DNA of 10,633 bases from Acidobacteriaceae bacterium (GTDB lineage Bacteria; Acidobacteriota; Terriglobia; Terriglobales; Acidobacteriaceae), in assembly GCA_003140785.1 (NCBI GenBank), contig PLKY01000349.1:1-10633 (forward strand), given 5' to 3'. Position 1 is the first letter of the stretch. Each line of letters starts with the position of its first letter. The position numbers were made by a program, and so were the translations under genes. Shown piece after piece: positions 4,727-10,633 of this stretch. Below the pieces are notes generated by a model. It made no database searches. It was not told the DNA's origin and worked only from the letters and a program-made list of their open reading frames with translations.

Positions 4727-6235
4727 TCAGGGCTTCTCGCCGGCCGAGAAAGTCGTCCACGGACCAGCCTTCATGTCGTGCAAAATCGGCTTCTGCCACG
4801 CGAACTCGGGATGCGCCGCAAAGAACGGCGCAGCGAGAAAGTCTTCGCCACACGGATGCCCCGCTCTGCCGGTGAAACTCAGCTTCGCCGCCATATCCGA
4901 GTCCATCACCTTGCCCGTCACCGCGCCACCAGGATCATAAGGCGCGTCGCCCCAGACCTTCTCACCCACCGGCGACGTATCCTCGTGTCCGCACAGGCTG
5001 CGCTTGCCGGCATCGATCTTGCGCTCATAGCTATCGTAGTGATCGGAGAGATACGCCTCCGCCAGCGCGGTGTCGAGCTTGCCGTATTGTTCCTTCACAA
5101 ACTGCTCGGCGCGGATATGCCGAGCATTCATCGAGCTCTCGGGGTCGTTTGGATTGAATCCACGCGTGTCGTCCCGGATCAGCGCGGGATCTGCGGCGAA
5201 ATTCGACGAAACAAAGTAGCCGTCCTTCTTTTTCGTCAGGGGTGTATGGTGTAGACCAAGTTCCAGGTAGCCAATCTCGCCTGTCTTGCGATCGCCAATC
5301 AGCCACGAGTTCGCATAGCCCCCGTTGTTGCCCTCGCGCATGATTGCGGCATATTCATCGATCGACGTCGCATACTGCATGGCCTTGCGCGAACGCTCGA
5401 ACTCCGGAACCCCGTTCACATCGAAGCCCTGCATCATCGGCAGCGTGGTCTCCGTAATCATCAGCCCGGCGGAATTTACGCCAAAGTCGTCCTGGCTCGT
5501 GATTACCCCCGGCAATCCATCCATGAGGATGCGCTGCCCTTTGGCCGGCACAATATCAAACACCACGGTCCAGCGCTCGCCCTCCGCGTAGGAGGACCAG
5601 TTACTGTGCGCGATCACGATCTTTCCATCCCTGGTCGCGGATCCCGTGGCGACGAAGGCGCTACATTTCCCCGGCGCGACCGCAGTTGGGGGATTCGGTT
5701 TGCCCTCTGCCTTGTTCACCGTCGGCAAGTAGTAGTTGCTCAATTCAATATCGCCATTCAGCGCCACAATGTCCCAGAGATCGAGCGTCGATCCCTTTGC
5801 TTGCAGGCCGTCGACAATTCCCTTCAACTCCGCCTGGTACTCGGGATCGATGTGCGGCCACAAAATCGTCTTTGCCGCTTCGCGAAAGAAACTCCACGGA
5901 CGCTTATCCTCGTTCGGCGCAGTCACCGTGTAGACATGGACGTTGTCTTCGATCTCGCGAGCCAGCAGATAGCCATGCTGAAAGCCAACCTGCTCCGGTG
6001 TGCCTTCGAGATGCACATACGTCCATCCGCCCTCATTGAATTTGTAGGCGCCGTTGAGGCGGGCGTCTGAAGTCTCCCCCGCGGAAGCCATTGAGATGGC
6101 CGTGGCTGCACTCCCGGGACCCGCTGCAGAGGCGGGAAACGGCGCGGCAACAATCGCCAACGAGAACAAGCAAACAGAGAAATCGCGAGGAAGTCCAACA
6201 AACGTCAAGGTTGCCCTCCGGAATGCCCTGAACAT
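4727..6235 (-). CDS. C45-family autoproteolytic acyltransferase/hydrolase, secreted
   Basis: A 502-residue exported Ntn-hydrolase of the C45 (penicillin acyl-CoA:6-APA acyltransferase-like) family. A hydrophobic signal sequence lies at about residues 20-37. The family hallmark GTPEQVGFQHGYLLAREI is at 78-95. The predicted self-cleavage site is Gly189-Lys190|Cys191 (GKCSAFVATG), where Cys191 becomes the N-terminal nucleophile, followed by the conserved IVIAHSNW (206-213). SWLIGDRKTGEIGYLELG marks a later conserved strand region. Family members cleave or transfer amide-linked acyl groups. The ATG at 6235 has no ribosome binding site; a TTG at 6208 in the same frame has GGAGGG 5 bases upstream and gives a more typical signal peptide, so the true start may be 6208. 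It lies 48 bases downstream of the nucleotidyltransferase gene on the same strand and may be cotranscribed. The substrate is unknown. Confidence 0.87.
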   Translation of the reverse strand: MFRAFRRATLTFVGLPRDFSVCLFSLAIVAAPFPASAAGPGSAATAISMASAGETSDARLNGAYKFNEGGWTYVHLEGTPEQVGFQHGYLLAREIEDNVHVYTVTAPNEDKRPWSFFREAAKTILWPHIDPEYQAELKGIVDGLQAKGSTLDLWDIVALNGDIELSNYYLPTVNKAEGKPNPPTAVAPGKCSAFVATGSATRDGKIVIAHSNWSSYAEGERWTVVFDIVPAKGQRILMDGLPGVITSQDDFGVNSAGLMITETTLPMMQGFDVNGVPEFERSRKAMQYATSIDEYAAIMREGNNGGYANSWLIGDRKTGEIGYLELGLHHTPLTKKKDGYFVSSNFAADPALIRDDTRGFNPNDPESSMNARHIRAEQFVKEQYGKLDTALAEAYLSDHYDSYERKIDAGKRSLCGHEDTSPVGEKVWGDAPYDPGGAVTGKVMDSDMAAKLSFTGRAGHPCGEDFLAAPFFAAHPEFAWQKPILHDMKAGPWTTFSAGEKP

Positions 6236-6283
6236 ATCACGTCAGGTTGGCTGCGCGGGATGCAACTGCCTTGCCCACAGGGA

Positions 6284-8314
6284 TTAGCGCTTCTTCGCTC
6301 CCTTGGGCGCGGGTTTCTTCAAAGTGGGCCTGGCAGCCTTCGTCGTCTTGGCCGCGGGCGCGGCCTTCTTTTTTACCGGCGCTGCCTTGGAGGGGGGCTT
6401 AGCCGCCGTTTTAGCTTTCGACTTGGTCACAGCTTTAACAGGTGGTTTGGCCGCAGGCTTGGCGAGCACCTGCTTCGGCGCTGGTTTTGGAGCAGGCACG
6501 GCCTTGGCGGTCTTTACTGGAGGCACCGGAGGCGATGGCTTTTTCGCTTGTGGCGCCGGTTGCGGCTTGGCCTTAGCCGCAGGGGTTGCGGGCTTTGCTG
6601 CTGGAATGGGACTCGCGGCCACGGGCTTAGCTGCGGGCTTCGATTCTGCTTTTGGCGAAACCTTGTCTGCCTGCGTGGATTTTGGCGCAGCTTGCTTGGC
6701 AGCTTCCTTCGCCGGTTTCGCCGCAGGGGTTTGCGTCGCTTTCACCGCCTTCGGAGCGCCAGATCCCTTCTTGCCGCCTCGAGAAGCGGGTTCGTCTTCG
6801 GTTTCGTCCTCGGCCTCTTCCTCGTCTTCGTCGGCCTCGACGTCCTCACTGAGTTCTGCTTCCAATTCCAGCTTCGGAATCCCGAGGTCTATCTCTTCTT
6901 CGTCTCCGCCGATCTCGTCCAGTTCAGGCTCATCCTCTGGCCCTGCCTCGTCCTCGTCTTCGTCAAAGGAGCGCTCCTTCACCTTTGGCTCGGCGCCCCG
7001 CTTGGCCCGCGAACGCTTGATCGTGATCTGCGGTGGCGGCGCAGGCGGAGAATACGGCTCGAGGAAGGCCCGCGTTTCTTCAGGAGTGGTCAAGCGGCCG
7101 TCAATCAGCTCGAGGAAAATCTTGTGGACGATTTCGCTGTACGTCGGGAGGTCCGGAGTGATGCGCATCTCCTGCATGAGCGCGTTCGGAATGCGCTGCT
7201 TTGCCTCCGGCCAAACTCTCAAGAACTGGTCATAGCGTTCTTTAACGGCTGCCGAAGTCGCAGTAAAACCAAGCCAGAGAACCGCTTCTGGATCATAGCT
7301 CGTGAAGAGCTTGAAGCTCGCCGAAGGCGTCAGATTTTGCTTGGCCAGCAACACCTTCGAAAAACCAGCTGCCAAGGCGTCAAGGCTGTTCCATTCCTCC
7401 ACGAAACCAGGGCGAAGCAATAGCTTCTTCAAAGCCGCTACTTCTTTCGAAGGTAGCTTCGCCGTGAGCAATTGCATCTGCGCCGCAGACATATCCGGAT
7501 GCACTCCCTGGATCTGCAGTTCAGCCAAGAGATTATGCAGCGCTTTTAGCTTTTCTTCATCGGCTTTGGCTGGCGTCCATGCCGGGAAGAGCACCTTCAT
7601 CCACCCCTCAGCTTCGAAGGCGGTGAGTATTCTCAATCCGTCGTCTTCGTGTCCGATCTGCTCGAGTTCCTGGCTGCGCGCATGCGCCGAAAGATACTCG
7701 ATCACTCCCTCTTCCCTTGCGTTTTCAAAGCGGGATTGGGTCCTCGGATCAAGATCCCAGCCAAGCCGCGCGCGATAGCGGGTTGCGCGGATCAGGAGCG
7801 CAGGCTCCTCGAGAAAACCGTAGTTGGAGACCAGCCGCAGGGTGCGAGCCTCAATGTCGGCTGCGCCGTTCAAAGGGTCCATCAGTAGGCCGTACGAGCC
7901 CTCGTTGAGAGAGATGGCCATCGCGTTGACGGTAAAATCCCGACGGCGTAGGTCTTCCTGTATGGATGCTGCGTGAAAGACGGGCTTGCCGGGCTTGGGA
8001 TACTCGATGCGGTGCGTGCTGACGAGGTCAACGCGAACGGTGCCTGGAAAGCAAAGATAGAGAGAGTGCGATGCATCGTCCTCCCCCCAAATCTTCCCAT
8101 CAAGTTTCTCGATTGCTTTCTTTAGCTTGAGAGCATTGCCATGAACTGCCACTTCAAGATCGCGCACAGCGTGCCCGCTGGTCAGATCGCGGACGGCGTC
8201 GCCGGTGAGAAAGAGGATGAGGCCGGCTTCGCGAGCGACTTCGCGCAGCTGGTGGAGAGCGTGCTTCTGGTTGGCCGATAGCCTGTTTTCGAGAAGGTAA
8301 ATAAAGTCGGGCAT
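6284..8314 (-). CDS. Atypical class II nucleotidyltransferase (CCA-adding/poly(A) polymerase-like) with long charged tail
   Basis: A 676-residue protein whose first 210 residues match the head and neck of class II tRNA nucleotidyltransferases/poly(A) polymerases. The motif-A region is LFLTGDAVRDL (34-44) and RDLEVAVHG (51-59). Then come VRVDLVSTHRIEYPKPGKP (93-111), EDLRRRDFTVNAMAISL (120-136) and MDPLNGAADIEARTLRLV (145-162). Two departures stand out: the catalytic DxD is D52-L-E54, and the base-selecting EDxxR motif reads EEPAL (169-173), losing its Asp and Arg. The middle (210-420) is a divergent helical body. From about 450 the protein is disordered: an acidic block (450-509), then a Lys/Ala/Pro-rich basic tail (511-676). 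The ATG at 8314 has AGGA 4 bases upstream. The overall style is nearest to A-adding/poly(A) polymerase-type enzymes, but CCA addition cannot be assumed. Confidence 0.8.
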   Translation of the reverse strand: MPDFIYLLENRLSANQKHALHQLREVAREAGLILFLTGDAVRDLTSGHAVRDLEVAVHGNALKLKKAIEKLDGKIWGEDDASHSLYLCFPGTVRVDLVSTHRIEYPKPGKPVFHAASIQEDLRRRDFTVNAMAISLNEGSYGLLMDPLNGAADIEARTLRLVSNYGFLEEPALLIRATRYRARLGWDLDPRTQSRFENAREEGVIEYLSAHARSQELEQIGHEDDGLRILTAFEAEGWMKVLFPAWTPAKADEEKLKALHNLLAELQIQGVHPDMSAAQMQLLTAKLPSKEVAALKKLLLRPGFVEEWNSLDALAAGFSKVLLAKQNLTPSASFKLFTSYDPEAVLWLGFTATSAAVKERYDQFLRVWPEAKQRIPNALMQEMRITPDLPTYSEIVHKIFLELIDGRLTTPEETRAFLEPYSPPAPPPQITIKRSRAKRGAEPKVKERSFDEDEDEAGPEDEPELDEIGGDEEEIDLGIPKLELEAELSEDVEADEDEEEAEDETEDEPASRGGKKGSGAPKAVKATQTPAAKPAKEAAKQAAPKSTQADKVSPKAESKPAAKPVAASPIPAAKPATPAAKAKPQPAPQAKKPSPPVPPVKTAKAVPAPKPAPKQVLAKPAAKPPVKAVTKSKAKTAAKPPSKAAPVKKKAAPAAKTTKAARPTLKKPAPKGAKKR

Positions 8315-8370
8315 TCCGTCCTGCTTCTGTCTCCCTCCCCAAACCCACCCAAATGCCTGATGCGGTTACG

Positions 8371-8399
8371 CTTACAGAGCGCTACGGCAGAGGTTGCAA
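8371..8399 (-). promoter_or_regulatory. Candidate promoter of the nucleotidyltransferase gene
   Basis: On the leftward strand TTGCAA (8394-8399), a 17-base spacer and TGTAAG (8371-8376) each match the sigma-70 consensus at four of six positions, giving a leader of about 50 bases before the ATG at 8314. It is a weak match. Confidence 0.25.
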
Positions 8400-8486
8400 A
8401 CCAGTACCTTAACACAAATGACACCTGTTGGCTAGAGAGATCTGCACTGAAACCGCTGCTTTTGGGCTCGCAGCAGGGCCTCGGTC

Positions 8487-9008
8487 ATGCGACAATCCAG
8501 TGGGATGGCATCGCATCGTAAACCCGTGATTGTGCGGAAGTTCTCGCGGGACTGGGTGGCGGGTTATGCGGGCGCGACGTTCGCCCCGGATGCGGCATCG
8601 CTTGAGATTCTCGACCCATCTGGGAAAGTGGTCTCCTTCGGGTGGGATGCCGTGAAGTGGGTCTGCTACGTACGAGACTTCCCAACTTCCGAACAGGGAA
8701 ATCCGGAGAGGCTGCTCCAGAAGAGATTCAAAGCCAGACCCCGCGCCGCAGGGCTATGGCTCCGCATGACATTGACCGATGGGGATGAACTGGAGGGGTT
8801 GGCGGCCAATGATCGCTCGTTGATCAATGGCGTAGGCCTGCTGTTGACGCCTCCCGACACGCGGTCGAATACGCAGCGGATCTATGTGCCGCGAGGGTCG
8901 ATTCAGGCCCTGGAGGTGGTGGGTCTGATTGGTGCAGGTCGGGGCAAGCACGAGGCGGCGGCCGGCGGTGTGGCGCAGCCGGAGCTGTTTCCTAGCGAAC
9001 CTGAGTGA
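8487..9008 (+). CDS. Conserved protein of unknown function
   Basis: A 173-residue soluble protein without signal peptide or membrane segment. Visible conserved-looking blocks are PVIVRKFSRDWVAGYAG (13-29), VVSFGWDAVKWVCYVRDF (48-65), FKARPRAAGLWLRMTLTDGDELEG (81-104) and TQRIYVPRGSIQALEVVGLIG (129-149). The pattern of short beta strands, with each half ending in a 'VPR/WDAVK...' strand plus hydrophobic strand, suggests a beta-barrel-like fold with an internal repeat. I do not recognise a named family with confidence. The ATG at 8487 has AGGG 8 bases upstream; an in-frame ATG at 8505 (MASHRKP) is the alternative and would start right at the conserved part. It is divergent from the nucleotidyltransferase gene and 51 bases upstream of lpxD on the same strand, so it may share a transcript with lpxD. 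Confidence 0.75.
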   Translation: MRQSSGMASHRKPVIVRKFSRDWVAGYAGATFAPDAASLEILDPSGKVVSFGWDAVKWVCYVRDFPTSEQGNPERLLQKRFKARPRAAGLWLRMTLTDGDELEGLAANDRSLINGVGLLLTPPDTRSNTQRIYVPRGSIQALEVVGLIGAGRGKHEAAAGGVAQPELFPSEPE

Positions 9009-9046
9009 AACTAGACGCGATCAAAACCAAGGCGTTCCCGTTCCGT

Positions 9047-9052
9047 TACAAT
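9047..9052 (+). promoter_or_regulatory. Candidate -10 element directly before lpxD
   Basis: TACAAT ends 7 bases before the lpxD ATG, and there is no purine-rich ribosome binding site in between. If used, transcription would begin at or next to the start codon, giving a leaderless mRNA. No good -35 hexamer is visible at 17 bases spacing, which lowers confidence. Confidence 0.3.
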
Positions 9053-9059
9053 CGCTGCG

Positions 9060-10103
9060 ATGAAACTTGGCGAGATTGCAAGCCGATTAAGCGCCGAACT
9101 CCACGGCGATCAGGACGTGGAAGTCACTGGCGTGAAAGGGATTGAGGAGGCAGGGCCGACCGAGATCACCTTCGTCGCCAATCGCCGTTACACGGGTCTG
9201 GCGCGCACCACGAAGGCCGCAGCCGTGCTGGTTGAGCCGGAGTTTCCTGAGATCGCCGCTGCAACGCTGCGCATCAAGAATCCCTATCACGCATTTTCCC
9301 GGGCACTGGGCATGTTCTATCAGGCTCCCGTGTATCCAGAAGGCATCCATCCGACGGCGGTCATTGACCCTTCCGCAGAGATCGGCCCCGGCGCGCACAT
9401 TGGAGCCTACGTAGTTGTGGGGGCGGGAGTGCGGCTGGGTGCACACGCAACCCTGCTCCCGCACGTGGTTCTCTACACGGGTGTGCAGGCGGGAGATCAC
9501 TTTTTTGCACATGCCCATGCGGTGGTGCGCGAGGGATGTGTTCTCGGCAATCATGTGACGCTTGAAAATGGGGCGATCGTGGGCGCCGACGGCTTTGGTT
9601 TTTCAAAAAACGAGAAGGGCGAATGGGAGAAGATTCCGCAGTCGGGGCCGGTCCGGCTCGGGAACCGGGTGGATGTGCAAGCGAACGCGTGCATCGATCG
9701 TGCGACCGTGGGTGCGACTGAGATCGGCGATGGAAGCAAAGTCGATAACCTCGTCCAAGTGGGCCACGGTTCCAAGGTGGGCAACGATACGCTGCTTTGC
9801 GCGCAGACCGGATTGGCCGGGTCGTCGGTTGTCGGCAACAATGTGATCTTGGCCGGGCAGACGGGCATTGCGGGTCATTGCACCGTGGGAGACGGAGTGA
9901 TTCTGACGGCGCAGTCGGCGGTAAGCCACGATGTGCCGGCCGGGAAGATGATCTCCGGTTCGCCAGGGTTCGACAATAGGATCTGGTTGCGTGCTGTCGC
10001 TATCTTTCAGCGCTTGCCGGAACTCCTGAAGCGTCTTGACCGTGTGGAAAAAAAACTGGCGGCGCAAGACTCGGCGGAGCAGATAGACGGAGATCGCGCG
10101 TGA
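9060..10103 (+). CDS. lpxD: UDP-3-O-acylglucosamine N-acyltransferase LpxD
   Basis: A 347-residue LpxD, the normal length. It catalyses the third step of lipid A synthesis: transfer of a hydroxyacyl chain from acyl-carrier protein to the 2-amino group of UDP-3-O-acyl-glucosamine, in the cytoplasm. The N-terminal uridine-binding domain (1-95) includes the segment ITFVANRRY (36-44). Residues 97-300 form the left-handed beta-helix of hexapeptide repeats (for example IGPGAHIGA, LGNHVTLEN, VGNNVILAG). The catalytic base is His236 in DNLVQVGHGSKVG, and GADGFGFS (175-182) is the characteristic LpxD substrate loop. The C-terminal helix (310-336) contains RLPELLKRLDRVEKKL. It shows that the organism makes lipid A. 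It is not next to fabZ or lpxA here, unlike the classic cluster. No ribosome binding site precedes the ATG. Confidence 0.96.
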   Translation: MKLGEIASRLSAELHGDQDVEVTGVKGIEEAGPTEITFVANRRYTGLARTTKAAAVLVEPEFPEIAAATLRIKNPYHAFSRALGMFYQAPVYPEGIHPTAVIDPSAEIGPGAHIGAYVVVGAGVRLGAHATLLPHVVLYTGVQAGDHFFAHAHAVVREGCVLGNHVTLENGAIVGADGFGFSKNEKGEWEKIPQSGPVRLGNRVDVQANACIDRATVGATEIGDGSKVDNLVQVGHGSKVGNDTLLCAQTGLAGSSVVGNNVILAGQTGIAGHCTVGDGVILTAQSAVSHDVPAGKMISGSPGFDNRIWLRAVAIFQRLPELLKRLDRVEKKLAAQDSAEQIDGDRA

Positions 10104-10465
10104 GAAGACGCGCTGTTGGCCGATCGGCGCTTCTGTCGCTTGGATTCCTCTGCGGATGCCATTCCTATCAAATCGAAACAACTGTTGAGAATCGAACTGG
10201 CGCGGCAATCGAACTGCTCGAAGTGGACTACCCGAGCGCGAGTTTTGGCTCCGACAAGCTTGCCGCGGGCGACGATTATCACTACCGCTTTCAAGTACGC
10301 GGCGAAGGACCCGTCAAGGTGCAATACAGCGAGAGCGCCAGCCACCGGGTGCGGCAGATGATCGGACCGGAAGTCTCTGAACGCCAGGAAGGCCGGTTAG
10401 AGATTGTCCTGTTGCCGGGCGGGAAAGCCGAGTTTCAGCAGCATCTGAGTCCGCCGCCCCGATAA
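10100..10465 (+). CDS. Small predicted lipoprotein of unknown function
   Basis: A 121-residue protein with a lipoprotein signal peptide: basic MRRRAVGR, hydrophobic SALLSLGF, then LCGC with Cys20 as the likely lipidated residue. The mature part begins SYQIETTVENRTGAAIELLEV and looks like a single beta-sandwich domain, ending in a Pro-rich tail. The GTG start overlaps the lpxD stop as GTGA, implying translational coupling with lpxD and an envelope role. There is no recognised family. The start is supported by the overlap and the signal peptide; no other in-frame start keeps the signal. Confidence 0.78.
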   Translation: MRRRAVGRSALLSLGFLCGCHSYQIETTVENRTGAAIELLEVDYPSASFGSDKLAAGDDYHYRFQVRGEGPVKVQYSESASHRVRQMIGPEVSERQEGRLEIVLLPGGKAEFQQHLSPPPR

Positions 10466-10490
10466 TACGCAGCCGCCCGGAGTTATACAG

Positions 10491-10633
10491 GCTGCGGAAA
10501 AACTCGTCCCAAGAGCGGTTTTGAAAGGGCACGAGTTTACTCGTGCCGATAAGTCGATTGGATTGACGCCGGCTTTAGCCGCTGAGGGATGTATTTCACA
10601 ATTTTTCTCGGAACTTTTGACTTTTTCCGCAGC
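10491..10633. repeat. Palindromic intergenic element with 12-base terminal inverted repeats
   Basis: GCTGCGGAAAAA (10491-10502) and its exact reverse complement (10622-10633) bracket a 143-base non-coding stretch. Inside are a 20-base perfect palindrome, GGCACGAGT-TT-ACTCGTGCC (10528-10547), and a 12-base palindrome, CGGCTTTAGCCG (10570-10581). The left terminal repeat can also pair with CGCAGCC at 10468-10474, just after the lipoprotein stop. There is no ORF inside. The build resembles REP/MITE-like intergenic repeats. The right terminal repeat coincides with the window end, so the element may extend further. Confidence 0.6.

Noticed and set aside
4679..5254. Rightward open frame overlapping the 3' end of the hydrolase and the C45 gene
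   Set aside because: Antisense to conserved C45 sequence, with no motif or start signal.
6260..7423. Long rightward open frames opposite the nucleotidyltransferase tail (also 6303-7235)
   Set aside because: They are antisense to a Lys/Ala/Pro and Asp/Glu-rich coding region and give low-complexity Arg/Leu/Gly- or Ser-rich products with no domain.
1..10633. CRISPR array, tRNA, rRNA or transposase genes
   Set aside because: No regularly spaced repeats, no cloverleaf-like sequence and no transposase or integrase motif were seen on either strand.

Overview
The window looks like chromosomal DNA from a Gram-negative, GC-rich soil-type bacterium, most likely an acidobacterium (Terriglobia-like). 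This is inferred from a lipid A gene (lpxD), the style of the conserved hypothetical proteins, and a palindromic intergenic repeat at the right edge. No taxonomic marker gene is present. I see no rRNA, tRNA, CRISPR array, phage gene or transposase.

Left edge (1-853): a leftward bufferin-type RiPP operon enters the window. It has a secreted precursor with six evenly spaced cysteines (bufA) followed by the first 39 codons of an MNIO/DUF692 enzyme (bufB), cut by the window edge. In known bufferin systems the MNIO enzyme, usually with a DUF2063 partner, converts precursor cysteines to copper-binding heterocycles, and the peptide protects against metal stress in the periplasm. The two genes are separated by a stem-loop, and the bufA leader can form two mutually exclusive hairpins.

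Region 854-2577: a small four-helix membrane protein reads rightward. A leftward ECF sigma factor and its zinc-binding anti-sigma factor overlap by ATGA. A sigma-E-like promoter (GGAACTT-15-GTCTCA) sits in the divergent region and faces the next gene.

Region 2578-4709, rightward: a double zinc-ribbon protein with a Gly/Arg tail, a strong stem-loop, a secreted DUF2141 protein, and a membrane-anchored alpha/beta hydrolase.

Region 4727-8314, leftward: a secreted C45-family self-cleaving acyltransferase/hydrolase lies 48 bases downstream of a 676-residue class II nucleotidyltransferase. The latter resembles CCA-adding enzymes/poly(A) polymerases, but key active-site and base-selecting residues are substituted, and it carries a 225-residue acidic-then-basic disordered tail.

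Region 8487-10465, rightward: a conserved protein of unknown function, lpxD (lipid A biosynthesis, possibly leaderless), and a small lipoprotein whose GTG start overlaps the lpxD stop. The last 143 bases are a non-coding palindromic element with 12-base terminal inverted repeats.

The best candidates for a second look are the bufferin operon, the atypical nucleotidyltransferase and the terminal repeat element.
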